Shown: positions 1-7,791, counted from the first letter of the stretch. The stretch is 12,272 nucleotides of DNA from Prevotellaceae bacterium (GCA_020636695.1 JACJXJ010000026.1:1-12272), one strand, 5' to 3'. A program made the numbers and translations. The notes: generated from the letters alone by a model not told the origin.

Positions 1-520
1 GAACAACTTAGATGAGCTTGGAAAACTCTCTATCAACGATTTACAAAAAGGATTCAAAGGTATTGGACAAACAAAAGCCATTACGCTTATTGCTGCTTTA
101 GAACTTGGGCGACGTCGAAAGTTGGCACAAACATTGGAACGCACACAAATACGCGAAAGTTTAGATATTTACCACTATTTTGAACCTATTTTGGCGGATT
201 TACCTCACGAAGAGTTTTGGATTTTACTCTTAAATCGTCATCATAAAATCATTCAAAGTGTGTGCATTAGCAAAGGCGGCGTAGCTGGTACCGTGGTAGA
301 CATTCGGCTTATTATGCGCCACGCTTTAGAACAATTGGCTTCTTCCATCGTCATTTGCCACAATCATCCTTCGGGCAATAAAAACCCAAGCGAAGGCGAT
401 CGTAAAATTACACAATCGATAAAAGAAGCTGGCCAATTAATGGAAATTCAATTGATTGATCACATTATTATTGCAGGCAAAACCTACTATAGTTTTGCAG
501 ACGAAGGTTTATTATATTAG
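1..520 (+). CDS. radC: RadC-family JAB/MPN domain protein, 5'-truncated by window edge
   Basis: Member of the RadC (UPF0758) family. The reading frame is already open at base 2, and 172 codons are visible; family members are usually about 220-230 residues, so roughly the first 50-60 residues lie outside. The visible N-terminal part has the helix-hairpin-helix-like stretch with GIGQTKA, followed by LELGRRR, which leads into the JAB domain. The metal-binding motif H-x-H-x10-D is intact at bases 359-400 (HNHPSG, then D after NKNPSEG). The fold is that of JAMM metalloproteases, but the biochemical role of RadC is unsettled; the old link to DNA repair is doubtful. A TTG at 122 could be mistaken for a start, but conserved sequence continues upstream of it, so it is internal. 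The stop lies two bases before proB, which suggests co-transcription. Confidence 0.93.
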   Translation, partial: NNLDELGKLSINDLQKGFKGIGQTKAITLIAALELGRRRKLAQTLERTQIRESLDIYHYFEPILADLPHEEFWILLLNRHHKIIQSVCISKGGVAGTVVDIRLIMRHALEQLASSIVICHNHPSGNKNPSEGDRKITQSIKEAGQLMEIQLIDHIIIAGKTYYSFADEGLLY

Positions 521-522
521 TT

Positions 523-1599
523 ATGAAACAAAAACGTATCGCTATAAAAATTGGTAGCAATGTATTAACACGTGCTAATGGCACTCTAGATGTTACGCGT
601 ATGTCGGCCTTGGTTGACCAACTAGCCTTTCTACATAAACAAGGCTTTCAATTGGTTGTCATTTCGTCAGGCGCCGTGGCGTCAGGTCGCAGCGAACTGA
701 ACCTTAATAAAAAACTAGATAGCGTAGAGCAACGCCAACTCTTCTCGGCAGTAGGACAAGCCAAGCTCATCAATCGCTATTACGAGCTTTTTCGTGAACA
801 CGGCATTTCGGTGGGGCAAGTGCTCACTACCAAAGAAAATTTTGGCACACGTCGACATTACCTCAATCAACGTAATTGTATGCGAGTGATGCTCGAAAAC
901 AACGTTATTCCGATAGTGAATGAGAATGATACGATTTCCGTTTCGGAACTCATGTTTACCGATAATGACGAGTTATCAGGCATGATTGCCTCGATGATGA
1001 ATGTACAGAAACTCATTATTTTGAGTAATATCGACGGCATTTATAACGGGTCGCCTAGCGACAAGGATTCCAAAGTAATTCCTACCATCTCAAAAGATGA
1101 TTACATCGACACCTACATACAAGCCTCTAAATCCACTTTCGGAAGAGGTGGTATGTTGACCAAAACTACCATTGCCCGCAAAATTGCAGAAGAAGGTATT
1201 GAAGTGATTATTGCTAATGGAACAAAAGAAGATATACTTATCAAATTATGCACGCAGCCACACTCCACCATTTGTACCCGATTTATTCCATCGAATAGCA
1301 ACGTGTCGAGTGTAAAAAAATGGATTGCACACTCCGAAGGATTTGCCAAAGGCGCCATTTACATCAACGAAAATGCTGAAAAAGCGCTCTGCGGGGCGAA
1401 TGCCGTAAGTTTATTACCTATTGGTGTAGAGCGTATTGAAGGCGATTTTGAAAAGGATGATATTGTACAGATTATTGGTCACGAACACACCCTTTTAGGA
1501 GTAGGTAAAACACAATTAGACAGCGAAAAAGCGCGTAATTTGATTGGCAAAAAAGGTCAAAAACCCATTATACATTACGACTATTTGTATTTAGAATAA
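523..1599 (+). CDS. proB: Glutamate 5-kinase (proline biosynthesis)
   Basis: Phosphorylates L-glutamate with ATP to glutamyl-5-phosphate, the first and normally feedback-controlled step of proline synthesis in the cytoplasm. At 358 residues it has near-normal length (about 360-370). The amino-acid kinase domain covers residues 5-245, with the ATP-site lysine region IKIGSNVL (8-15), SSGAVASG (48-55), NENDT (133-137), the substrate loop TDNDELS (146-152), SNIDGIYNG and a glycine-rich GRGGM. A C-terminal PUA domain (about 270-355) begins at GFAKGAIYI, so this is the two-domain form. The ATG at 523 is only two bases past the radC stop, with no clear Shine-Dalgarno sequence, as is common in Bacteroidota. 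The usual partner proA is not directly downstream; instead a convergent gene begins its 3' end inside the last 19 bases of proB. Confidence 0.96.
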   Translation: MKQKRIAIKIGSNVLTRANGTLDVTRMSALVDQLAFLHKQGFQLVVISSGAVASGRSELNLNKKLDSVEQRQLFSAVGQAKLINRYYELFREHGISVGQVLTTKENFGTRRHYLNQRNCMRVMLENNVIPIVNENDTISVSELMFTDNDELSGMIASMMNVQKLIILSNIDGIYNGSPSDKDSKVIPTISKDDYIDTYIQASKSTFGRGGMLTKTTIARKIAEEGIEVIIANGTKEDILIKLCTQPHSTICTRFIPSNSNVSSVKKWIAHSEGFAKGAIYINENAEKALCGANAVSLLPIGVERIEGDFEKDDIVQIIGHEHTLLGVGKTQLDSEKARNLIGKKGQKPIIHYDYLYLE

Positions 1600-2054
1600 G
1601 AGGATGTGTTAAAACTCAGGAAGATGTTTTTTTGTTGGTAAATAAATACATACTTACGAACAAAGAAAATGATTGTAAATACTAAAATCATAGACACTAT
1701 TTTGGAAAACATATAGTAAAGTCCTATGCAGTCAGTAAATACCCAAAGAAAAAAGACATTAAGCAATAAGCCTAATCCGCCAATGGCAGTAAACAAAATA
1801 AATTCCAATGGTTTATTTTTTACTTTGGTTTGATTGAATACCCAAATGGTACTCAACAAATAATTGATACCACCTGCACATAATGATGAAAACACGGATG
1901 ACCATAAGTAATAAACATGTGCACATTCCGTAAGCAAATACATCAAACCCAATTCGAGAACAAAGGCAAAAGAGCCTACCAAGGCATTACGAAAAAACTG
2001 CAAAATTGTACTATTTGCGGTATCTACAAACAACTTTGATAATGTTTTGCCCAT
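1581..2054 (-). CDS. GtrA-family small membrane protein
   Basis: A 157-residue protein with four predicted membrane helices (about residues 20-42, 48-68, 84-107 and 114-132) and the GtrA-like family signatures: FFRNALVGSFAF at the start of helix 1, NYLLSTIWVF (64-73) after helix 2, and RKYVF (133-137) after helix 4. GtrA proteins are thought to help move undecaprenyl-phosphate-linked sugars across the inner membrane, usually beside a glycosyltransferase that charges the lipid; none is seen here. The ATG at 2054 lies 12 bases after the stop of the upstream GH13 gene, so it is probably the last gene of the alpha-glucan operon. Its 3' end overlaps proB by 19 bases in the opposite direction. The last 20 or so residues follow an A7 run in the coding strand and are not family-like. 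Family assignment is good; substrate is unknown. Confidence 0.85.
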   Translation of the reverse strand: MGKTLSKLFVDTANSTILQFFRNALVGSFAFVLELGLMYLLTECAHVYYLWSSVFSSLCAGGINYLLSTIWVFNQTKVKNKPLEFILFTAIGGLGLLLNVFFLWVFTDCIGLYYMFSKIVSMILVFTIIFFVRKYVFIYQQKNIFLSFNTSSYSKYK

Positions 2055-2066
2055 TTTCTTTTCTCT

Positions 2067-4442
2067 TTATTTTAAAATTTCAAAACCGTAAGGCGGCAGT
2101 TTAATTTGAATTTTCCCGTCGTCTGTTTTCTTAAATTTGTTGCCAAATGTGGCTGTCAATGCTTTTGCCGAAAGTCCGTGCGCGTTACAATCAATCAAAA
2201 ACGATTTGGCTGAAGCCGAATTATTTAGTAACACGATGGCCTCTTGATCAAAGTATTTACGTGCATATACCCACGATGCATCAGTCACTTCTACATTGAT
2301 AAAATCGCCGTAAATCAAAGCCAAATTGGTGCGACGCAAATGATTAAGTTCGCTCACTTGGTTAAATAAACGCTGTTCGCGCGGATTCCAATTGGAGAAT
2401 CGCATCATACGGCGACAATCGGGATCGTTTGCGCCTGTCATGCCAATTTCATCGCCATAATAAATAACAGGGACACCAGGAATCGTCAGATTGAAAGCAT
2501 GAAACAAAGCCAACTTTTTATAGGCGGTGCTATCTGTAATACCAATTTCGCGCGTCCAAGCAGCTGCTTTAGCATCTTCGCCCACCTTTAAATCGCCCGA
2601 AGCCATCGCCATAAAACGAGGTTTGTCGTGATTTCCACTAATATAACCCATCAAATTATGCGCTCCATACACTTTCAAACTGCTGCGTAAAATATTGCTC
2701 ACACGCTTCAATGTACCACCGCTGACACCATTAAAGGCCGATGTAGCTTCATCAAATACATTGAAATCAAATTGTCCATCGAGCATACCACTGTTCACGT
2801 AACTAGCCATTAATTCTGGGCTGCCATACGATTCACCAATTTGATAGAACTTACCTTGAGGGTCGTATTCTTTTAATTTGTAAGTCAATAGTCGCCAATA
2901 TTCTTCATTCACATGTTTACAAGCGTCGTGGCGGAAGCCGTCGATATTAAATTCCGACATCCAAAACATAGCAGAATCTACCATCATACTCACCACTTTA
3001 GGATTGCCAAAATCGAGCGATGGCATAAACGTATCGAACCAAGTCGTTAAGCGTTGTTCATCCCACAACTGCGTATTCATACGCCCATCAGGCAAATAGA
3101 GTGGCGTAGCATATTCTGGATGATTTTTATATAATGGATGATCTTGATGCACATGATTGGCCACATAATCAAGCAACACATTAATACCATGCGCATGTGC
3201 TTCGGCAACCATCCCTTTTAATTCTTCATTCGTGCCAAATCGAAAATCCACTTTAGATGAGGATATAGGCCAATAGCCATGGTAACCAGCGAATTTAGTT
3301 TTACCAACCTCAGAATAACCATAAGGTTCCATGGGGTTTTGGTTCAATGGTGACACCCACAGCGTATTAACCCCCAATTTAGTAAAATAACCGTCTCGGA
3401 TTTCTTGTTGTAAACCAGCCAAATCGCCGCCTTGATAATCAGCTTTTGGATTTACATCAGGGCGATTCATAGGGTGATCATTCTTGGGATTACCATTTTT
3501 AAAGCGATCGACCAACATGAAATAAATAATATTAGCATATTTATCGTGACGTGTGATATTAGCCGTATTTTCTAACACTTCGCCACGGTCGAGTGGCACT
3601 AAAATATCGTTGCTCACGCCATATTGGTTGACACCCCACACACGTATATACGAACGCTCTAATTCAGATGCTTCACGTGGTAATTTGACACTAATGCCTT
3701 CCTCTGTTAATGTGATAAAATCGGCAGGTAAACGGTAGTTTTGCCAATAAGCATACACTTTAGTCACTTCATTGGTAAATGAAAGTTCAATCTGTTTACG
3801 ACTAAATGTCTTCGTATGCAACACAGGAAATTCTGACTCATAACCATCAACTTGTAGAATGGAATTGAATTTACCATAACCATTATCCACCTTATTTGGA
3901 TTCGTAGAATCGTGATTTTGTTCACCATCAATAAGCAATTGGTATAAATAAGTTCCAGGGCTTAAATGCAACGTCACTTCGTATATACTGTCGGCATTCA
4001 GTTGTAAATCGGGCGACATGGAGGCGACCCAATTATTCATTTGTCCTGCAATCTGTACACGTCCCAACGGTTTTCCCTGTGGGTTATAGGTAAACACATA
4101 ATCAATCTTATCAGATTTGCGTGCTGGCACCGAATAAGGGACTCCCGATACCCAAAACTGAATATCAACAAATTGCGGCAAATTTTTAGGAGCCGTCACC
4201 ACCAATTTCAGCTTATCGGCAGACAAAGCACACTGCACATCAGCAAAGTCGCAAGTAACGGAATCAATGTCTTGACATTGCGGAATAAAATCTTGCGTGT
4301 AAATCTGATTATCGCCTTCACTAAGCGTTAATAACGAGTTAAGAAAAACCACTTTGCCTGAATCGGCTGGTAAATTGAGTGCTGGCTGAGAACACGCCAC
4401 AGCTACCAACATCAAAACGGAACTAAAAACTATTTTTTTCAT
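2067..4442 (-). CDS. Lipoprotein GH13 alpha-amylase-family glycoside hydrolase with CBM48-like domain
   Basis: A 791-residue enzyme of glycoside hydrolase family 13, expected to hydrolyse alpha-1,4 (perhaps alpha-1,6) glucans. The N-terminus is a lipoprotein signal: MKK, a hydrophobic stretch and lipobox AVAC with Cys17. A beta-rich region (30-118) of unclear identity follows. Then comes a CBM48/AMPK-beta-like module (about 125-200; IAGQMNNW, PGTYLYQLLIDGE), another beta-sandwich-like stretch (205-285), the catalytic barrel (about 300-700) and a C-terminal beta domain. All four GH13 signatures are present: DYVANH (425-430), GFRHD with nucleophile Asp506, GES with acid/base Glu537, and GNHD with Asp606. 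It is 22 bases downstream of the SusA-like gene and probably co-transcribed with it. Functionally it may stand in for SusG, the outer-membrane amylase of Bacteroides, but the domain order differs. Residues after Cys17 (SQPALNLPAD) have no acidic cluster of the kind that exports lipoproteins to the surface, so it may face the periplasm. Exact specificity cannot be read from sequence. Confidence 0.9.
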   Translation of the reverse strand: MKKIVFSSVLMLVAVACSQPALNLPADSGKVVFLNSLLTLSEGDNQIYTQDFIPQCQDIDSVTCDFADVQCALSADKLKLVVTAPKNLPQFVDIQFWVSGVPYSVPARKSDKIDYVFTYNPQGKPLGRVQIAGQMNNWVASMSPDLQLNADSIYEVTLHLSPGTYLYQLLIDGEQNHDSTNPNKVDNGYGKFNSILQVDGYESEFPVLHTKTFSRKQIELSFTNEVTKVYAYWQNYRLPADFITLTEEGISVKLPREASELERSYIRVWGVNQYGVSNDILVPLDRGEVLENTANITRHDKYANIIYFMLVDRFKNGNPKNDHPMNRPDVNPKADYQGGDLAGLQQEIRDGYFTKLGVNTLWVSPLNQNPMEPYGYSEVGKTKFAGYHGYWPISSSKVDFRFGTNEELKGMVAEAHAHGINVLLDYVANHVHQDHPLYKNHPEYATPLYLPDGRMNTQLWDEQRLTTWFDTFMPSLDFGNPKVVSMMVDSAMFWMSEFNIDGFRHDACKHVNEEYWRLLTYKLKEYDPQGKFYQIGESYGSPELMASYVNSGMLDGQFDFNVFDEATSAFNGVSGGTLKRVSNILRSSLKVYGAHNLMGYISGNHDKPRFMAMASGDLKVGEDAKAAAWTREIGITDSTAYKKLALFHAFNLTIPGVPVIYYGDEIGMTGANDPDCRRMMRFSNWNPREQRLFNQVSELNHLRRTNLALIYGDFINVEVTDASWVYARKYFDQEAIVLLNNSASAKSFLIDCNAHGLSAKALTATFGNKFKKTDDGKIQIKLPPYGFEILK

Positions 4443-4464
4443 AATAGATAATGATATGATAAAT

Positions 4465-6306
4465 TTACTGAATATCTAATACTAATACGGTTTTAGCTGG
4501 AACCAATATTGTTTTATTTAATTCTATGGATTGACGAGTTGTAACCTCAATGGCTTTTTTGCCTTGAATCTGCATTTCATCAAAACGCGCTAAATCGAGT
4601 TGTTTGTCTTCTTTGTTATTATTGGCCACCACCATGACGGTTTTATGATCATCATAACGGAAATAGACATAAAGACCATCATACGGAATAAATTGTTTCA
4701 TGCGACCAGTCTGCAACGCTGGCGATTGTTTACGAAAATCCAAAAGTGCTTTCAAATAAGTAAATATTTCCTGTTCAGTTTCCGTTCTCTGCGAAACCTG
4801 AAAAGCATTGCGCGTATCGGTAGCCCAACCTCCAGGAAAATCGAAACGATGGCCTTCATAATTTCCAGCAACACCATCAAGCATAATTTCGGTGCCATAA
4901 TAAATTTGAGGATAACCACGTGTTGTACAAAGCATTGCCAAAGCCATTTTGTAAATAGAAATATCACCTTTAGCCACCGTTGCATAACGATTAATATCGT
5001 GATTATCCAAGAAATTCATTACTAAATTGGGATTAGCATAGACAAAATCCTGCGCATAGTGGTTATAAAAACGAATCATACCTTTATCCCACGATTCACT
5101 CTCGGTGAAAGCGGTTTCAAACACATCTTTCAGCACAAAATCCATCACACTTTGCAAATGCGAATCAAATCCATCTTTATTATTGTTACCCGATTGATAA
5201 TAGGCAATTTCGGCGGGGATTTTCACCCAGCACTCGCCTACCACGTTCATCTGTTGGTATTCGTCGCGAATGCGTTGAATAAACCGAGCTGCTGTGCGAA
5301 TATTGTTATAAGGATACGTATCTACACGCATACCATCAATGTTTGCCAATTCAATCCAATAAATATACACTTGCGATAAATAATCGAACAATAACGGATT
5401 TTCCAGATTTAAATCAGGCATATTGGGTGCAAACCAACCTTTCGCTAATCGAGTTCTATCAAACTCGGAAGCGTGCGGGTCTGTCCAAGCGGTCATACGG
5501 TAATTGGAGCCTGTGTACGAATCCCAGCGATTGAACCAATCTTTTGCTGGCACATCATGATTCCACCAATGAGCTGCGCCGCAATGATTTGGCACCACAT
5601 CGATTAATAATTTGAGTTGGTGTTTGTGACATTCATCGGACAACCGACGATAATCGTCAGCGGTACCTAGGCGTGGATCAATTTTATAATAATCGCCACA
5701 CGCATAGTGATGATAAGAATAATTGGAATCGTTATTGTCAAAAAAAGGAGTTGGCCAAACAGCTGTACAGCCCAGTTCGGCGATGTGAGGTAAATGATTA
5801 ATAATCCCCTGAATATCGCCACCATGACGCGCGCCTAAATCATTACGATTGACGGTTTGTACATAACCTTTCACATTATCATTGGCAGGATTTCCGTTTG
5901 CAAAACGATCGGGCATCAGCAAGTAAATAGCATCAGCCGATGTAAAACTTGCACGGTCGGCAGAACCATCGCGACGCGGTTTGAATTCGTAATTAACGAC
6001 TTGTTTTTTACAACCATTTTTGATTATGAGTTGATATTTCCCAGCGGTCACACCAGCGGTGTTTACATACACAAACAAAAAGTTAGGATTGTCTGTTTTT
6101 TCAATACGTGAAATAACAATGGCATCAGCAGCAAAACCCACTTCACATTGTGCCACATTACTACCGTGCAACATAAGCTGCAATTCTGTATTAGCCATGC
6201 CCGACCACCACGAAAGTGGCTCCACACGGTCAACCAGCACAGGCGCTTTAGCAAACACCACTAAAGCAGATAAACTAAATACCAAACAAACGATTATTTT
6301 TTTCAT
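4465..6306 (-). CDS. susA: SusA-like periplasmic neopullulanase / cyclomaltodextrinase-type GH13
   Basis: A 613-residue GH13 enzyme closely resembling Bacteroides SusA in length and architecture; SusA cuts pullulan and maltooligosaccharides in the periplasm. It has a Sec signal peptide (MKKIIVCLVFSLSALVVFA, cleavage probably just after), a cyclomaltodextrinase N-terminal beta-sandwich (about 22-110, starting VDRVEPLSWWSGM), a catalytic barrel (about 123-520), and a C-terminal beta domain. Catalytic motifs are DVVPNH (236-241), GMRVDTYPY with nucleophile Asp329, VGECW with Glu358, and FLDNHD with Asp437, so it should be active. There is no lipobox. The frame extends two codons upstream to a TTG at 6312, but I prefer the ATG at 6306 because it begins the MKK of the signal peptide. 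It starts 12 bases after the transporter stop and precedes the lipoprotein GH13, which points to a shared transcript. The symbol is by similarity; biochemical specificity is inferred. Confidence 0.92.
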   Translation of the reverse strand: MKKIIVCLVFSLSALVVFAKAPVLVDRVEPLSWWSGMANTELQLMLHGSNVAQCEVGFAADAIVISRIEKTDNPNFLFVYVNTAGVTAGKYQLIIKNGCKKQVVNYEFKPRRDGSADRASFTSADAIYLLMPDRFANGNPANDNVKGYVQTVNRNDLGARHGGDIQGIINHLPHIAELGCTAVWPTPFFDNNDSNYSYHHYACGDYYKIDPRLGTADDYRRLSDECHKHQLKLLIDVVPNHCGAAHWWNHDVPAKDWFNRWDSYTGSNYRMTAWTDPHASEFDRTRLAKGWFAPNMPDLNLENPLLFDYLSQVYIYWIELANIDGMRVDTYPYNNIRTAARFIQRIRDEYQQMNVVGECWVKIPAEIAYYQSGNNNKDGFDSHLQSVMDFVLKDVFETAFTESESWDKGMIRFYNHYAQDFVYANPNLVMNFLDNHDINRYATVAKGDISIYKMALAMLCTTRGYPQIYYGTEIMLDGVAGNYEGHRFDFPGGWATDTRNAFQVSQRTETEQEIFTYLKALLDFRKQSPALQTGRMKQFIPYDGLYVYFRYDDHKTVMVVANNNKEDKQLDLARFDEMQIQGKKAIEVTTRQSIELNKTILVPAKTVLVLDIQ

Positions 6307-6318
6307 ACGCAATCAAAA

Positions 6319-7626
6319 CTATTCATTTTTATGTTCTTTGATGAGCAACGTACAACCTGCTGCAATAACCAAAAATAGACCCGCTAACGCCAACATATAC
6401 ACTTGGTGACCGCCAACTATGTATAAAAGACCACCTCCAACTAAAGCTGCCACAATTTGAGGCAAACAAATAGTACCATTGAATAAACCAAGATAAGCAC
6501 CCATGTGTTTCCCGGAAATATTATTGGTTAAAATAGTAAACGGTAACGCCAACATAGCAGCCCAAGCACAACCAATCAACAAATAGGAAACGAACAGCCA
6601 ATACGGATTATGGAAAAACAGAGTCGACACAAAACCTACGCCACCGAGCACTAAACTTAATGCATACACCAATTTGCGATTTTTGAACAGCGGAATGACC
6701 ATCGCCCAAAGAACAGAACCAACGGCTTGTACGGCAAACAACACGCCCACCCAATTACCAGCTTCTTGATAACCAGCCGAAGCCGTATCGGTTGTTCCCC
6801 AACACGTGTCGGCAATAGCACCATTCGTATAAGTCCACATATACATAAAGGCGGCCCAACTAAAAAACTGCACCAATCCAACAGTCCAAAATACTTTAGG
6901 CGCATGTAACAGAAGTTGAAATACATTCATTTTAGTATGTTCTTCACTTTCTGTAATGCCATGAAATTCGGCATATTCTTTAGGAGGCATCTCTTTCACT
7001 TTGAAAGACGTATAGAGCACACAGAGAATCAAAATAGCTGCACCCACATAAAACGAATAAATAACGGAATCGGGTACAACACCTTCAGCTGCAATATTGC
7101 TCACGCCGATAAATGTAAAAATAAATGGGAACAAATAACCCACCAAACTACCAGCGTTGCACAAAAAACTTTGGATAGAATAAGCCAATCCTTTCTGTTT
7201 TTCGTTAACTAAATCGCCCACTAACATTTTAAACGGCTGCATTGCCATATTAATACTGGTGTCGAGCAACATTAACGAAAGTAAACCAAACAACATAGCC
7301 GAACCAACTGTCAGGCCAAAACTACCAGCATTGGGCAACAACACCATCACTAAAACCGCCACTAAAGCACCCACAAAGAGATAGGGAATGCGTCGGCCAA
7401 AACGTGTCCATGTTTTGTCACTCATCACACCAACAATAGGCTGCACCAGAATCCCCATCAAAGGTGGTAATATCCAGAAATAACTCAAATTATGGGGATC
7501 AGCACCTAGTGTAGCAAATATACGGCTAATATTAGCACTTTGCAGTGCATAAGCAATCTGTACTCCAAAAAATCCAAAACTAATATTCCATAATTTCAGG
7601 AAACTCAAATCTGGCTTTGTTTTCAT
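6319..7626 (-). CDS. MFS sugar transporter, maltose/sucrose-type (SLC45/GPH-like)
   Basis: A 435-residue inner-membrane carrier with about 12 hydrophobic segments. The MFS motif A is clear in the loop after helix 2 (residues 66-79, GVMSDKTWTRFGRR). The N-terminal KLWNISFGFFGVQIAYALQ and the WILPPLMGILVQP segment are typical of the sucrose/maltose cation symporter branch of the MFS. In Bacteroidota such carriers are commonly encoded beside GH13 or GH65 enzymes and are thought to import maltose or short maltodextrins. Here it is the first gene of a minus-strand unit with two GH13 enzymes, which supports that substrate. The ATG at 7626 sits about 30 bases downstream of a strong Bacteroidota-type -7 box, giving a short leader. 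Coupling ion and exact substrate are inferred; glucose or sucrose are alternatives. Confidence 0.88.
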   Translation of the reverse strand: MKTKPDLSFLKLWNISFGFFGVQIAYALQSANISRIFATLGADPHNLSYFWILPPLMGILVQPIVGVMSDKTWTRFGRRIPYLFVGALVAVLVMVLLPNAGSFGLTVGSAMLFGLLSLMLLDTSINMAMQPFKMLVGDLVNEKQKGLAYSIQSFLCNAGSLVGYLFPFIFTFIGVSNIAAEGVVPDSVIYSFYVGAAILILCVLYTSFKVKEMPPKEYAEFHGITESEEHTKMNVFQLLLHAPKVFWTVGLVQFFSWAAFMYMWTYTNGAIADTCWGTTDTASAGYQEAGNWVGVLFAVQAVGSVLWAMVIPLFKNRKLVYALSLVLGGVGFVSTLFFHNPYWLFVSYLLIGCAWAAMLALPFTILTNNISGKHMGAYLGLFNGTICLPQIVAALVGGGLLYIVGGHQVYMLALAGLFLVIAAGCTLLIKEHKNE

Positions 7627-7656
7627 AGTTTTACATGAGATTTAACAAACTTCTGC

Positions 7657-7687
7657 CAAAGATAGAGGATTTTTTAAACTAGTCAAA
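7657..7687 (-). promoter_or_regulatory. Bacteroidota-type promoter of the alpha-glucan operon
   Basis: Read on the minus strand this is TTTG (7687-7684), a 19-base spacer, then TATCTTTG (7664-7657). That is an exact match to the Bacteroidota housekeeping consensus TTTG-N19-21-TAnnTTTG. Transcription would begin near 7650, leaving a leader of roughly 25 bases before the transporter ATG. The -33 element lies inside one copy of an 11-base direct repeat, so a regulator binding there could control it. Assignment is by pattern only. Confidence 0.75.
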
Positions 7688-7724
7688 AGAAAACTCTATT
7701 TTTTTACATCCATTCAAAAGAAAA
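7683..7724. repeat. 11-base direct repeat upstream of the alpha-glucan operon promoter
   Basis: TCAAAAGAAAA occurs exactly at 7683-7693 and again at 7714-7724. The copies are 31 bases apart, close to three helical turns, so they face the same side of the DNA. The promoter-proximal copy overlaps the -33 element. They could be paired sites for an activator of alpha-glucan genes (a SusR- or MalR-like regulator is not in the window). The sequence is A-rich and in an AT-rich region, so chance recurrence is possible. Confidence 0.4.
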
Positions 7725-7760
7725 ATCATATCCATTTTGGGGCGAAAATAACATGATTTA

Positions 7761-7791
7761 ATTGTCATTAGAGAAATTTGTTGTATTTTTG
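7761..7791 (+). promoter_or_regulatory. Bacteroidota-type promoter of frr
   Basis: ATTG at 7761-7764, a 19-base spacer and TATTTTTG at 7784-7791 match the Bacteroidota pattern, with an exact -7 box (TAnnTTTG) and a three-of-four -33 box. Start of transcription would fall near 7797-7799, giving a leader of about 40 bases before the frr ATG. It is arranged back to back with the alpha-glucan operon promoter; the two -33 elements are about 75 bases apart. Confidence 0.68.

Noticed and set aside
122..124. TTG as the start of radC
   Set aside because: Conserved RadC sequence (GIGQTKA, LELGRRR) is encoded upstream in the same open frame, so the gene enters from outside the window.
1113..1358. Minus-strand open frame inside proB
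   Set aside because: Lies wholly within a well-conserved gene and its translation shows no recognisable domain; treated as a shadow. The same applies to frames opposite or within the two GH13 genes, the transporter, rsgA, the barrel gene and the LtaS-like gene.
1600..1640. Possible rho-independent terminator for proB at the T7 run (1627-1633)
   Set aside because: No inverted repeat of useful length precedes the T run; the T residues are also coding for the opposite gene.
6307..6312. TTG start two codons upstream for the SusA-like gene
   Set aside because: The ATG at 6306 gives a standard MKK signal peptide; nothing favours the TTG.
7734..7749. ATTTT-N6-AAAAT inverted repeat between the two promoters as an operator
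   Set aside because: Arms are only five A/T bases and are expected by chance in such AT-rich DNA.
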